Under the pieces are notes generated by a model. The model was given only the letters and a program-made list of their open reading frames with translations. It was not told the DNA's origin and searched no databases. This document shows, piece by piece, positions 15,248-26,173 of a DNA stretch of 34,091 bases; position 1 is the stretch's first letter; every line of letters begins with the position of its first letter. Made by a program: the position numbers and the translations under genes. The DNA is from Bradyrhizobium uaiense (lineage in GTDB: Bacteria > Pseudomonadota > Alphaproteobacteria > Rhizobiales > Xanthobacteraceae): contig NZ_VKHP01000081.1 in assembly GCF_010811875.1 (NCBI RefSeq), positions 1 to 34,091 of the forward strand, in the 5' to 3' direction.

Positions 15248-15489
15248 GGGGACCACGAGGGACTGAAGAGGCCGAACGGCTTCGTCCCTATCAGACGAGA
15301 TTCGTCAGCGCGAGCCGACAAGTCGCGTCTGCACGCCATCTGCATAAAAATCCTGAACTCCTGCTCGTCGCGCTCCAGCCGTTTGCACATGCACGCGTCA
15401 AGGTGAGCCAAGCAGCGGGCCGGATCCCATACCCGAGCAAGGGACTCCGCCCGCGTCCGCCTGCGCATCCCTTCGATCCCGAGGTCATC

Positions 15490-16974
15490 ATGACAAGCCT
15501 TGCGCCGCCAGAGACCAAGCCCCAATCAATCGACAGCAACCTGCCGCCGGCGAAAATCGCGGTGATATTTGCCCTCGCGGCACTGGCCGATTGGTTGTTC
15601 TACGACCAGCGCCTCGGTCTCTCGGTCGTCATTTTCGCAATCGCGCTGACCTGCGCGTCCCTGATTGTCAACCTCGGCAATCTCGAGCATCGCCGACTGC
15701 TGCTTGCCGGGGCGATCGTGTTCGCCGGGCTACTGCCAGCGTTCGAGGATATCAACGCTGCCTCACTCGTCATCATTGCGCTTGCCCTCGGCGCAGCCCT
15801 GATGCTGACGACCAATCCTTGTCTCAACAGTCTCGTCAGAGGAGTTGCCTCCCTGCTCGAGCTCTATCTGGTCGGCCCCCTCAGATTGTTCCAGGACTCG
15901 ATCCGCGCGTTCAATTTGCCCGTGCTCACGAGGAGCTTTACCCTGTGGTGCGTACCATTACTGCTCGGAAGCCTCTTCGTCCTGCTGTTCATGGCGGCCA
16001 ACCCATTGCTGACGAAATGGATCAGTCAGCTGAACCCAGGCGATCCCTCCTCCTATCTCAGCATCGGCCGTATGTTATTCTGGATCGCGGCAGCGGCGCT
16101 GGTCTGGCCCTTCATCCACATCCGATGGCGCAACTACGTCGAGGTGGCGGAAGAACGGCCCCGATCTACCGCGAACGATCCGCCCCGCTCGACCGGCCTG
16201 AGTTTCTTCGGCCCGGGCACTATCTTGCGCTCGCTGATCCTGTTCAACCTGCTGTTTTCGATCCAGACCATCCTCGACCTGATCTATCTCTGGGGCAATG
16301 GGACGCTGCCCGCCGATGTCACCTATGCGTCGTACGCACATCGCGGCGCCTATCCTCTGATCATCACCGCGCTGCTCGCCGCGAGTTTCGTTCTGGTGAC
16401 CATGCGGCCGGGCGGCCTTGCCGAGCGATCGCGTGTGATGCGATCGCTCGTTTACCTCTGGATCGGACAGAATGTCCTGCTGGTCATCTCCGCGATGCTG
16501 CGGCTTGATCTCTACGTCCAGATCTACCTGCTCACCTATTGGCGTATCGCGGCGTTCGTCTGGATGCTGCTGGTCGTGCTCGGGCTGGTCCTGATCCTGG
16601 TACGCATCGTCCAGCGGCGCTCGAACGAATGGCTGATCCACGCCAACCTGGTCACATTGGCGATCGTCCTCTACACCTGCTCCTTGATCAATTTTGCCGC
16701 CATCATTGCCGACTACAACATCGGTCACAGCCGGGAAGCCTCGGGCAGCGGGGTCAACCTGGATATGGATTATCTGATCCGGCTCGGCCCGCAGGCGCTC
16801 CCGGCCATCGACAGGGGGCTCCAGCTCCACTCCTTCGATCCGAACCTTGTTTACCGCCGCAATTGCCTTGTACAAGAGCAACGCGAGCAGATGACCTCAT
16901 GGCGCAGCTGGGGCTTCCGCAGCTGGCGGCTCCAGCGCTTTCTGGATCGTCAGCAAGGAGCGGCCGCAGGCTAG
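15490..16974 (+). CDS. Polytopic membrane protein, DUF4173/DUF4153-like
   Basis: A 494-aa protein with about 12 predicted transmembrane helices spread over residues 22-430. It includes the segments RSFTLWCVPLLLGSLFVLL and YWRIAAFVWMLLVVLGLVLI and a C-terminal soluble tail (YLIRLGPQALPAIDRGL, then RSWGFRSWRLQRFLDRQ). This architecture matches the DUF4173 family as I know it; function is not established. ATG at 15490 with GAGG nine bases upstream. It is 25 bp ahead of the response regulator and probably in the same operon, so the two-component pair may regulate or sense through it. Confidence 0.7.
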   Translation: MTSLAPPETKPQSIDSNLPPAKIAVIFALAALADWLFYDQRLGLSVVIFAIALTCASLIVNLGNLEHRRLLLAGAIVFAGLLPAFEDINAASLVIIALALGAALMLTTNPCLNSLVRGVASLLELYLVGPLRLFQDSIRAFNLPVLTRSFTLWCVPLLLGSLFVLLFMAANPLLTKWISQLNPGDPSSYLSIGRMLFWIAAAALVWPFIHIRWRNYVEVAEERPRSTANDPPRSTGLSFFGPGTILRSLILFNLLFSIQTILDLIYLWGNGTLPADVTYASYAHRGAYPLIITALLAASFVLVTMRPGGLAERSRVMRSLVYLWIGQNVLLVISAMLRLDLYVQIYLLTYWRIAAFVWMLLVVLGLVLILVRIVQRRSNEWLIHANLVTLAIVLYTCSLINFAAIIADYNIGHSREASGSGVNLDMDYLIRLGPQALPAIDRGLQLHSFDPNLVYRRNCLVQEQREQMTSWRSWGFRSWRLQRFLDRQQGAAAG

Positions 16975-16999
16975 ATTACGTTCGTTTCGGAGTGGACGC

Positions 17000-17692
17000 G
17001 TGCCCCACCGCATTCTTATCGTCGACGATGACCTGCATATCCGGGAGGTCATCCGCGTCGCACTCAAGAAAGCGGGCATGAACGTGGTCGAGGCGCGCGA
17101 CGGCAAGGAAGCGCTGGTCAGATTTTCAAATGACCGGCCGGATCTGATCGTCCTCGATATCGGCATGCCGGAATTCGACGGCCTCGATGTCTGCCGCGAG
17201 ATTCGCAAATCATCCGATGTGCCGATCCTGTTCCTCTCCGCCCGCGACGAGGAGATCGATCGCGTTCTGGGGCTCGAGATCGGCGGCGACGACTACGTGA
17301 CCAAGCCGTTCAGCCCGCGCGAGCTTGTCGCGCGCGTCAATGTGATCCTGCGGCGGCTGACGCCGCGACCTGGCGCGCCGGAGCCTGGCGCGCTGACCAA
17401 AGGACAGCTCTCGGTCGATGCTGAGCAGCACGTCGCAACATTCGCCGGAATGCCACTGCACCTGACCGCGATCGAGTTCGGCATCCTGCGGACCTTCCTG
17501 ACGCGACCGATGGCAGTCTTCAATCGTGAGCAGATCATGAGCGCCGCCTATCAGCTCAATATCCAGGTCTCCGACCGCACCATCGACAGTCATATCCGCA
17601 ACATCAGAGCCAAGCTCGCCGCGGTGAATTGCGACAGTGTCATCGAGACCGTGCACGGCGTCGGATTCAAGCTCGGCCGGTGCGAGCCTTAG
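17000..17692 (+). CDS. OmpR/PhoB-type response regulator
   Basis: A 230-aa regulator with GTG start. The receiver domain (1-118) has the acidic pocket D10/D11, the phosphoacceptor D53 in LIVLDIGMPEFDG, S80 in FLSARD and K102 in VTKPFSP. A linker rich in Pro follows, then a winged-helix DNA-binding domain (about 130-230) with LTAIEFGILRTFL, SDRTIDSHIRNIRAKL and a final VHGVGFKLG. It is followed after 2 bp by its sensor kinase. Target genes unknown; the DUF4173 gene just upstream and the kinase are candidates. Confidence 0.93.
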   Translation: MPHRILIVDDDLHIREVIRVALKKAGMNVVEARDGKEALVRFSNDRPDLIVLDIGMPEFDGLDVCREIRKSSDVPILFLSARDEEIDRVLGLEIGGDDYVTKPFSPRELVARVNVILRRLTPRPGAPEPGALTKGQLSVDAEQHVATFAGMPLHLTAIEFGILRTFLTRPMAVFNREQIMSAAYQLNIQVSDRTIDSHIRNIRAKLAAVNCDSVIETVHGVGFKLGRCEP

Positions 17693-17694
17693 GC

Positions 17695-19287
17695 ATGACG
17701 TCCTTCCGCGCCCGCCAGAAGTGGCGACCGTCGCTCAGCTTCATCATCTTTGCCGTGCTCGCCCTTGTCGCGGTCCTTCCGTTACTTGGGCTATTCTTCT
17801 TCCGTCTCTACGACAACCAGCTCATTCGTCAAACTCAGGCCGAATTGATCGCGCAAAGTCGTGTGCTGGCCGTGATCTATGCGCAGGACGTCCGCGCACT
17901 GCTTCGCAATGACATCCCGCTCGGCGCCGCAGTTCCAACTGAGGCGCTGCCGGACCCTGGCGATCAGGTGACGCCAATCCGGCCCGAGCTCGATCTTGCC
18001 GGCAACGACCTCTTGAGGCGACGGCCCGACGCGCTGCGGGCGACCAAGCCCGCAGACCCGGCCTATGTCGCAATCGGTGCGCGGCTGATGCCCCTTGTGC
18101 TGGACACCCAGAAGGTGACGCTCGCGGGCTTCCGGATTCTCGAACCGCAGGGCGTCGTCATCGCGGGACGCCAGGAGGCCGGACAATCGCTGGCCCATAT
18201 CGAAGAGGTGGCCGCAGCGCTACGCGGCCAGTATAGCGCAGCGTTGCGCATCCGCGTCCCCGACAAACCTCCGCCTCCGATCTATTCGATCAGCCGCGGC
18301 GTCGGCGTTCACGTCTTCTCGGCAATGCCGGTCATTGTCAATGACCGCGTCGCCGGCGTGATCTATGCGTCGCGGACGCCAAGCAATATCTTCGAGCATC
18401 TCTATCGGGAGCGTGGCAAGTTCCTGCTGGCCGCGATGGCCGTCATCATGGCAACAATCGCCATCGGCCTGGTGTTCTCGCGCACTGTCACGCGGCCGAT
18501 GCGCGAGCTGGTCGACCGCGCGGTGCGGATTGGCCGTGGCGACCGCGATGCATTCAAGCCGCTGCGGCACTATGGCACCCGCGAGCTGGCCCAGCTCTCC
18601 GACAGCTTTCTCGACATGGCCCAGCAGCTGTCGCACCGCTCCGACTACATCGCTACCTTTTCGGCACACCTGACGCACGAACTGAAATCGCCGCTGACAT
18701 CGATCCGGGGCGCAGCCGAGCTGTTGCAGGATTCGCTTCAAAGCAAATCAGATGCGCTGACCCGATCCGAGCAACAAAGCTTCATCTCGAACATCCTCGG
18801 TGACGTCGAGCGGCTCGATGCGATGAGCCAGCGGTTGCGCGAGCTGGCCCGCGCGGAAAGCGCTCCGCAGAACGAGCAGACCACGCTCTCCGCCGTCATC
18901 GAGAACCTGAAGAACCGCTTTCCCGGACGGCTCATCGTGGCCAGCGGTTGCCTCGACCGCCCGATCGGGATGTCCGGCGAGAAGGCGCTGATCGTTCTGG
19001 CGCATCTGGCCGACAATGCGTTCTGTCACAATGCGACGTCCCTCCGGATCGAGGCGGCCGACGAGGTCTCCACCGTCAAAATGACGGTCAGCAACGATGG
19101 CGACCCCGTCTCCGAAGCCAACAGCGACAAGATCTTCGACGCCTTCTTCACCACCCGTCGTGATAGCGGCGGCACCGGAATGGGGCTAGCCATCGCGCAG
19201 GCCGTCATGGCAACCCATGGCGGCACGATCCGTCTCGTGCCCTCCAGCCGGGGCGTCGCGTTCGCGCTGGAGTTTCCCGCAATCTGA
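17695..19287 (+). CDS. Sensor histidine kinase
   Basis: A 530-aa inner-membrane kinase. A first transmembrane helix (about 14-36) is followed by a periplasmic sensor region of about 200 residues, a second helix (about 242-262, LLAAMAVIMATIAIGLVF) and a HAMP region (TRPMRELVDRAVRI). The H-box is FSAHLTHELKSPLTS with the phosphoacceptor H328. The ATPase motifs are LAHLADNAFCHN (N box), DKIFDAFFTT (F box) and GGTGMGLAIA (G box). ATG at 17695, two bases after the regulator stop. The periplasmic part shares the look of CreC/ChvG-type sensors, but the signal is not evident. Confidence 0.92.
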   Translation: MTSFRARQKWRPSLSFIIFAVLALVAVLPLLGLFFFRLYDNQLIRQTQAELIAQSRVLAVIYAQDVRALLRNDIPLGAAVPTEALPDPGDQVTPIRPELDLAGNDLLRRRPDALRATKPADPAYVAIGARLMPLVLDTQKVTLAGFRILEPQGVVIAGRQEAGQSLAHIEEVAAALRGQYSAALRIRVPDKPPPPIYSISRGVGVHVFSAMPVIVNDRVAGVIYASRTPSNIFEHLYRERGKFLLAAMAVIMATIAIGLVFSRTVTRPMRELVDRAVRIGRGDRDAFKPLRHYGTRELAQLSDSFLDMAQQLSHRSDYIATFSAHLTHELKSPLTSIRGAAELLQDSLQSKSDALTRSEQQSFISNILGDVERLDAMSQRLRELARAESAPQNEQTTLSAVIENLKNRFPGRLIVASGCLDRPIGMSGEKALIVLAHLADNAFCHNATSLRIEAADEVSTVKMTVSNDGDPVSEANSDKIFDAFFTTRRDSGGTGMGLAIAQAVMATHGGTIRLVPSSRGVAFALEFPAI

Positions 19288-19641
19288 TCGGGTCGGATCG
19301 GCTCGATGACGATCGCCGGCGCTGCCGCCGGTCCTACACCTGAGAGAATTTCCCGCGTGGTGGACAAAGCGCAGCCGTTCCATTCTCGCGGTAGACCGGA
19401 ACAAGACTTTCGTCGACGTGCCCACCCCTTGATCGCGGTTGCCGCCCGCGTCTCGCTTCAAAATCCAGGCCCACTCCGACGTCCGCTCGCGTGCCTCTAC
19501 CATCGTCGTAATCGCGTCGACGCATGGCGCTGCGCGCTCTCCGGTTGTCTGATCAGGCATGCTCAGCCGAGCCCTGCTTGACGTCCAAATTCGTTTGTGC
19601 GCAGCTGCCTAAAACTACAAGGCTACTCAGGGGCAGGAAAT
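19288..19641. other. Intergenic region before the TRAP operon
   Basis: 354 bp with no credible ORF on either strand. A TTGACG at 19578-19583 could be a -35 box for the TRAP operon, but no good -10 follows at the right distance. Confidence 0.4.
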
Positions 19642-20673
19642 ATGGGCGGGCTTCGGCAGGCGCTGGCCGGTTACGGCTTCCTCATCGCATCGATCAATCT
19701 GGCGACAGCGGCGGAGCCGATCAAGCTGCGGGTCGCCGACTCCTTTCCGAAGGGACACTACCTCGTCCGCCTCGTGCTCGAGCCCTGGATGGCCGAGGTG
19801 CAGAAGCGCACCAACAACGCAGTGACCTTCGAGCATTATCCGGCCCAACAGCTCGGCAAGGCCGCCGACATGCTCAAGCTGACGCAAACCGGCGTCGCCG
19901 ATATCGGCTATGTCGCGCCCGCCTATGTCTCCGACAAGATGCCGGTCTCCGAGGTCGCGATGCTCCCCGGCGCGTTCGAGCATACCTGCCAAGGCACGCT
20001 CGCTTATTGGAAGACGGCGCGGAACGGCGTGATTGCGCAGCAGGATTATACCGCGAACGGGATACGCCTGCTGCTCGCGGTGAGCCTGCCGCCTTATCGC
20101 ATCCTGACCGTGAAGCAACCGGTGAAGGACACAGCCGACATCAACGGACTGAAGCTGCGATCGACCGGCGGCGCGCAGGACCTCACCTTGCGCGCGATCG
20201 GCGCCGTGCCGGTACGCATGGCGGCGCCCGACGCCTATGAGTCGCTGTCGCGCGGCACCATGGACGGCCTGCTGTTTCCGCTCGAAAGCGTCGTCGCCTA
20301 TGGCGCCGACAAGCTCGTGAAGCATTCCACCGACGGCTTCGGCTTCGCGAGCTTCGTGGTCGCCTATTCGATCAGCGAGACCGCCTGGAAAAAACTGTCG
20401 CCGGATATCCAGAAGGCGATGATCGACGTCGCCGAAGAGATCCTGCCGTCCGCCTGCAAGGAAGTGCAGAAGCAGGACAGCGAGACCATGAAGTCGATGG
20501 AGGTCGCAGGTGTTCACTTCGACACCCTGCAGCCCGACGTCGTCGCAAAGCTCAAGGACCTGACGAAGGGCGTGGGCAAGGCATGGGCCGACGGGCTCGA
20601 CGGACGCGGCAAGCACGGCAGTGAAGCCCTGTCGGAATTCAGCGCCGCCGTCGCGGCGGTGCCGGCCCAGTAG
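19642..20673 (+). CDS. dctP: TRAP transporter solute-binding protein (first copy)
   Basis: A 343-aa periplasmic binding protein of the DctP family, catching organic acids for the DctQM permease. Signal peptide residues 1-24 (ending ATAAEP). The binding-site arginine conserved in carboxylate-binding DctPs is R173 in KLRSTGGAQD, and the neighbouring PVRMAAPDAYESLSRGTMDG contributes the second conserved stretch. ATG at 19642 with GGGGCAGGAA just upstream. It shares with the second copy at 22578 the segments FPKGHYLVR/LPSGHVIHE, EHYPAQQLGKA/QHFPAEQLGKA and PVRMAAP, so they are paralogues. The substrate is probably a dicarboxylate or CoA-pathway precursor, inferred from the following CoA-transferase. 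Confidence 0.88.
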   Translation: MGGLRQALAGYGFLIASINLATAAEPIKLRVADSFPKGHYLVRLVLEPWMAEVQKRTNNAVTFEHYPAQQLGKAADMLKLTQTGVADIGYVAPAYVSDKMPVSEVAMLPGAFEHTCQGTLAYWKTARNGVIAQQDYTANGIRLLLAVSLPPYRILTVKQPVKDTADINGLKLRSTGGAQDLTLRAIGAVPVRMAAPDAYESLSRGTMDGLLFPLESVVAYGADKLVKHSTDGFGFASFVVAYSISETAWKKLSPDIQKAMIDVAEEILPSACKEVQKQDSETMKSMEVAGVHFDTLQPDVVAKLKDLTKGVGKAWADGLDGRGKHGSEALSEFSAAVAAVPAQ

Positions 20674-20690
20674 CGCGGACGGAGCCCAAA

Positions 20691-21251
20691 TTGATCAAGA
20701 CAAGCCTGAAGGCTCTGACTGCCATCGAGAAGGTGACCTCGGCCCTTGCCGCGGCCATGATGTTCGCAATCATGATCATCGTCTTCGCAGACGTCGTGAT
20801 GCGCTACGTCTTCAACCGGCCGTTCTCCTGGGCCTATGACCTGATCTCGCTCTACGTGATGGCCGGCGTGTTCTTCCTGTCGCTCTCCGGTACCTACGCG
20901 GTGAACGGGCATATCAGCGTCGATATTCTGCTGCCGCGCTTCTCGGCGATCATCCAACGCCTTTGCGTCATCATCTCCAACATCGTCGGCCTCGCCATCT
21001 TCGTTCCAATCGCTTGGCTGGGCTATCAGCGCGCGCTCGACAATTACGTGTCCGGCGACGTGATGGCCGGTGCGATCCCATGGCCGACCTGGGCGTCCTC
21101 GATCTTCGTGCCGGTCGGTGCGGGAATTCTCGCGCTGCGCCTTGCCGTGCATCTCATTGCCAATGTCGCAAGCCTCCTGACCGGCGAAAACCTGTTGCCG
21201 TTGCCGGCCATCTCCGGCCATTCGGAGAAGGCTGCCGGAGGTTTCGAATGA
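20691..21251 (+). CDS. dctQ: TRAP transporter small permease
   Basis: A 186-aa membrane protein with four predicted helices, including AAMMFAIMIIVFADVVMRYV, then FSWAYDLISLYVMAGVFFL and later GLAIFVPIAWLGYQRAL. The N-terminal layout VVMRYVFNRPFSW..L is the hallmark of DctQ. TTG start at 20691 with GGAG 7 nt upstream. It lies 17 bp after dctP and overlaps dctM by four bases (ATGA). Confidence 0.88.
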   Translation: MIKTSLKALTAIEKVTSALAAAMMFAIMIIVFADVVMRYVFNRPFSWAYDLISLYVMAGVFFLSLSGTYAVNGHISVDILLPRFSAIIQRLCVIISNIVGLAIFVPIAWLGYQRALDNYVSGDVMAGAIPWPTWASSIFVPVGAGILALRLAVHLIANVASLLTGENLLPLPAISGHSEKAAGGFE

Positions 21252-22537
21252 TCCCGACTTTTATCCTCGCGCTGCTGTTCTTCCTGCTGGCGATCGGAAC
21301 GCCGGTCGCGTTCGCCATGGCCTTCTCCGGCGGGCTCGGTCTCTATCTGACCGGCGGCCTGCCGATCCTGCTCGGCGTGCTGCAGACGACGCCGCTCTCG
21401 GCCGTCACTTCCTACGAGCTGATCACGATCCCGATGTTCCTGCTGATGGCAGACCTGGTGCTGCTGTCAGGCGTTGCCGACGACCTGTTCAAGACCGCCG
21501 CGGCCTGGGTTGGACGCATCCCCGGCGGTCTCGGCATGGCGACCGCGCTGGCCGGTGCGGGTTTCGGCTCGATCTGCGGCACCAGTACGGCCTCCGCCGC
21601 GACGCTGTCCTCGACCAGTCTTCCCGCGATGATCCGCCAGGGTTACGAGCCGAAAATGGCTGCCGGCGTCGTTGCGATTTCAGGCACCCTTGCGATGCTG
21701 CTGCCGACCTCGGTGGCGCTGGTGATCTTCGGCCTGCTCGCCGAGGTGAATATCGGAAAGCTGCTGATCAGCGGCATCATCCCTGCGATCTTCGTCACCA
21801 TCATCATCATGTCGACGATCTATATCCTGGTGCTGCTCGATCCCTCGCGCGCACCGACGATATCGGCGGTGACATGGTCGGAACGGTTCAGCCTGCTCTG
21901 GCAGGTCAGCCCGATGGTGGTCCTGTTCTCGATCGTGACCGGCACAATCTATCTCGGGATCGCGACGCCGACGGAAGCCTCGGCCTTCGGCGCATTCGGT
22001 GCCTTCTGCCTCGCCTGCTGGAAGCGCAAGATCAACCTGACGTCGCTCTACACGACGTTACGGCATGCGGCTCAAGGCACTTGCATGATCGTTCTGATCA
22101 TCATGTGCGCGCATATCTTCGGCTATTTCTTCACCCTCACCCAGGTGACACAGAATATCGTCGGCTGGGTCGGCGGGCTCGACGTCTCGCGCTGGATCAT
22201 CATCACGCTGATCCTGTGCGGCTACATCGTGCTCGGCTCGTTCATGGACCAGATCGCGATCCTGGTGCTGACGGTTCCGATCGTGCTGCCGCTGATCAAG
22301 TCGCTCGGCTTCGATCCGATCTGGTTCGGCGTCATTAAGATCGTGACCGCCGAGGTTGGCATGATCACGCCGCCGATCGGATTGAACTGCTTCATCGTGG
22401 CGCGCTATGCGCACCGCCCCGTGGGCGAGGTGTTCCACGGCACATTCCCGCATTTCATCGCGCATCTGATCGCCATCGCCATTTTCGTGGCATTCCCGGA
22501 GATCATCCTCTGGCTGCCGAACCACATGCAACATTGA
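21248..22537 (+). CDS. dctM: TRAP transporter large permease
   Basis: A 429-aa permease with about 12 helices, the Na+-coupled channel subunit of the TRAP system. Typical segments are ELITIPMFLLMADLVL, GAGFGSICGTSTASAATLS, SGTLAMLLPTSVALVIFG, TPTEASAFGAFGAF and VGMITPPIGLNCFIV. The first ATG overlaps the dctQ stop. No disruption seen. Confidence 0.93.
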   Translation: MIPTFILALLFFLLAIGTPVAFAMAFSGGLGLYLTGGLPILLGVLQTTPLSAVTSYELITIPMFLLMADLVLLSGVADDLFKTAAAWVGRIPGGLGMATALAGAGFGSICGTSTASAATLSSTSLPAMIRQGYEPKMAAGVVAISGTLAMLLPTSVALVIFGLLAEVNIGKLLISGIIPAIFVTIIIMSTIYILVLLDPSRAPTISAVTWSERFSLLWQVSPMVVLFSIVTGTIYLGIATPTEASAFGAFGAFCLACWKRKINLTSLYTTLRHAAQGTCMIVLIIMCAHIFGYFFTLTQVTQNIVGWVGGLDVSRWIIITLILCGYIVLGSFMDQIAILVLTVPIVLPLIKSLGFDPIWFGVIKIVTAEVGMITPPIGLNCFIVARYAHRPVGEVFHGTFPHFIAHLIAIAIFVAFPEIILWLPNHMQH

Positions 22538-22541
22538 AGAA

Positions 22542-22559
22542 GCCGTCGGTCGAGACGGC
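22542..22559 (+). other. Intercistronic hairpin dctM-dctP2
   Basis: GCCGTC (22542-22547), loop GGTCGA, GACGGC (22554-22559), in the 40-bp gap between dctM and the second binding-protein gene. It may protect mRNA ends and set different expression levels of the permease and the binding protein. There is no T-tract. Confidence 0.4.
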
Positions 22560-22577
22560 CATCTCTGGGAGACTATT

Positions 22578-23617
22578 ATGAATCTCTATTCCCGTTTCCT
22601 CGCCGGCGCAGGCCTTGGCACCGCCTTGCTGGCGGCTTCCGCATCAGCAGCCTTTGCCCAAGAGAAGATCACCCTGCGGCTTGCCGACAGTCTACCGTCC
22701 GGCCACGTGATCCATGAACTCGTCGGCAAGCCGTTTTCCGAGCTCGTCACCAAGCTGACCAATGGCCAGGTCACGTTCCAGCACTTCCCGGCCGAGCAGC
22801 TCGGCAAGGCCAAGGACATGGCGCAGCTCACTGCGCTTGGCGTTGCCGACGTGTCCTACATCGTGCCGTCTTACTCCTCCGACAAATTTCCGCTGACCGC
22901 CGTTGCCGAATTGCCCGGCATTTTCGACAGCGAATGCCAGGGCTCGCTCGCCTTCTACAAGATCTCGCACGATGGCGGCATCCTGGAGACCAAGGAATTC
23001 GCGCCCAACCAGCTCCGGCCGCTGGTGACGCTCGCGCTGCCCGCCTACCAGGTCCAGCTTGCGACCAGCCGCGATGTGAAGACGGCAAAGGATCTCGAAG
23101 GTCTGAAGATCCGCACCACCGGCGGCGCGATGGACCTGATGATGCGCTCGATCGGCGGCGTGCCGGTGCGGATGGCCGCGCCCGAGATCTATGAATCGCT
23201 GACCCGCGGCACCCTCGACGGACTGATCTTCTCCTACCAGAGCTCAGCGTCCTACGACTTCGGCAAGATCCTGAAGTCGGGCACCGAAGGGCTGAACTTC
23301 GGCACCGCGATCTTCACCTATTCGATGGGTGAGCTGAAGTTCAAATCGTTGCCCGAGAACGTGCGCAAGGCGCTGATCGAGGCCGGCGAGCAGACCACGC
23401 GCGAGGCCTGCAAGCGGTTCGAGGACGGCGAGAAGGCCGCAGCCGACAAGATCAAGTTGCAGGGGATGAAGGTCATCAACTTCAGCGCCGACGACAAGAA
23501 GGTGTTCGACACTGCCTTCAAGTCGGTGGCGCAGGATTGGGTGAAGGACGTCGACAAGCGCGGCAAGCCGGGCACCGACCTCTTCAAGGCCTTCACCGAA
23601 GCACTGGCCGCCACCCA

Positions 23618-23621
<4 letters not shown>
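22578..23621 (+). CDS. dctP: TRAP transporter solute-binding protein (second copy)
   Basis: A 347-aa DctP-family protein with a classical signal peptide (residues 1-27, ending SAAFAQ). The conserved Arg is in LKIRTTGGAMD, followed by PVRMAAPEIYESLTRGTLDG. A ribosome binding site (GGGAG) precedes the ATG. It is a diverged paralogue of the protein at 19642 and is placed after the permease genes. One permease pair with two binding proteins suggests either two related substrates or duplication. The stop is overlapped by the putative TTG start of the CoA-transferase. Confidence 0.9.
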
Positions 23622-24859
<1,238 letters not shown>

Positions 24860-25714
24860 CTATTTCCTGCGCGACGCCAGGATCTTCTCGGCGGCGCGGA
24901 GATGCGGCTTGTCCAGCATCTTGCCGTCCATCTTGGCGACACCCGATGGATTGTTGGCGAATGCGGCAATCACCCGCTCCGACCATGCGATCTCCTCCTC
25001 CGTCGGCATGAAGGCCGCGTTGACGGCGTCGACGTGCTTGGGATGGATCACGGCCTTGGCCAGGAAGCCGTCCTGCCGTGCGGCAATCGCCTCCGCCTTC
25101 AACGCATCGAGATCGTTGATGTCGGTGGCGATGGTGTCGATCGCGACCACGCCGGCCGCGGCCGCGCCGATCAGGCAGAGATCGCGGGCCAGGATGAAAG
25201 GCGAATGATAGCGGCCGTCGGTGCGATTGCGGGTTGCGCCAAGCGAAGCCGCGAGGTCTTCCGCACCCCACATCATGCCCCACAGCCGCGGGCTCATGTT
25301 CTCGAAGTCGAGGATTTTCAGGACCGCCCGCGCCGTCTCGGTCGCGACCGTGACGATCCGCGTAGACCCTTGCGCGATGCCGGAGGCGGCCTCGAATGCA
25401 TCGAGATAAAGCGCGAGCTTGTTGACGTCGGCGGCACCGGCGCATTTCGGCAGTACGATGCCATCGGGCTTGCCGGGCATCACGGCCGCGAGGTCGCCGA
25501 GCGTCAGATCGGTATCAAGCGCGTTGACGCGGATATAGAGCTTCTGCTCGGGATTGCGCGCATCGAGCATCTGGCGCGTGATTCCGCGCGCGACGACCTT
25601 CTGGTCCGGAGCAATGGAATCCTCGAGGTCGAGGATCAGCGCGTCGGCTGCAGTCTTCTTGGCGCTTTCATATTTCCGGGTGCTGTCGCCGGGAACGAAC
25701 AGGAACGATCGCAT
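24860..25714 (-). CDS. CitE-type CoA-ester lyase (HpcH/HpaI aldolase family)
   Basis: A 284-aa protein of the citrate lyase beta / malyl-CoA lyase family, cleaving or forming beta-hydroxyacyl-CoA esters with Mg2+. Features include the opening RSFLFVPGDS, DLEDSIAPDQK (E31/D32), the CoA-phosphate Arg R62 in YIRVNALD, E126 in VATETARAV and D153 in WGAEDLAASLG, then KAVIHPKHVD near the C terminus. Candidate reactions are citramalyl-CoA, malyl-CoA or beta-methylmalyl-CoA cleavage. It is the last gene of the minus-strand operon, 3 bp after the MaoC gene, which is the pairing seen for M. tuberculosis Rv2499c-Rv2498c as I recall it. Exact substrate is an inference. Confidence 0.85.
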   Translation of the reverse strand: MRSFLFVPGDSTRKYESAKKTAADALILDLEDSIAPDQKVVARGITRQMLDARNPEQKLYIRVNALDTDLTLGDLAAVMPGKPDGIVLPKCAGAADVNKLALYLDAFEAASGIAQGSTRIVTVATETARAVLKILDFENMSPRLWGMMWGAEDLAASLGATRNRTDGRYHSPFILARDLCLIGAAAAGVVAIDTIATDINDLDALKAEAIAARQDGFLAKAVIHPKHVDAVNAAFMPTEEEIAWSERVIAAFANNPSGVAKMDGKMLDKPHLRAAEKILASRRK

Positions 25715-25717
25715 CGG

Positions 25718-26173
25718 CTATGCCTTCGGCTTGCAGTGCATCAGGCCGGTGCGGCGGCAGCTTGCCACCACCTCGCCGCGCTGATTGGTCATGGTGTGCT
25801 CGAACTCGACGATGCCCTGTGTCGGTCGCGACTTGCTGGCACGCTTGCCGATGATCTTGGTGTGCGCTCTCAAGGTATCGCCGTGAAAGACTGGTTTCGG
25901 GAACTTGACGTCGGTCATGCCGAGATTTCCGACCGTGGTTCCCAAGGTCGTGTCGTACACGCTCATGCCGATCATGATGCCAAGCGTGTAGAGGCTGTTG
26001 AACAGCCGTTGACCGAACTCGGTCTTCTCCGAGAAATGCGCATCCAGATGCAGCGGCTGCGGGTTCATGGTCAGGAGGCTGAACATGGTGTTGTCCATCT
26101 CCGTCACGGTCCGGCTGAACTCGTGATGGAATTCCCGCCCGACCTCGAACTCTTCGAAATACAATCCAGCCAT
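25718..26173 (-). CDS. MaoC-type (hot-dog) enoyl-CoA hydratase
   Basis: A 151-aa single hot-dog protein starting MAGLYFEEFEVGREF. The hydratase signature reads SLLTMNPQPLHLD: the His is H42, but the position five residues before it, normally the catalytic Asp of R-hydratases, is Asn37. Some MaoC proteins of the TxNxxPLHxD subgroup have Asn here, so this is not proof of inactivity. It would add water to an unsaturated acyl-CoA, such as mesaconyl- or itaconyl-CoA, just before lyase cleavage by the next gene product. It starts directly at the end of the crotonase gene (0 bp gap). Confidence 0.82.
   Translation of the reverse strand: MAGLYFEEFEVGREFHHEFSRTVTEMDNTMFSLLTMNPQPLHLDAHFSEKTEFGQRLFNSLYTLGIMIGMSVYDTTLGTTVGNLGMTDVKFPKPVFHGDTLRAHTKIIGKRASKSRPTQGIVEFEHTMTNQRGEVVASCRRTGLMHCKPKA

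Noticed and set aside
19318..19342. GC-rich hairpin after the sensor kinase
   Set aside because: Short stem without a T-tract; such stems are frequent at this GC content.
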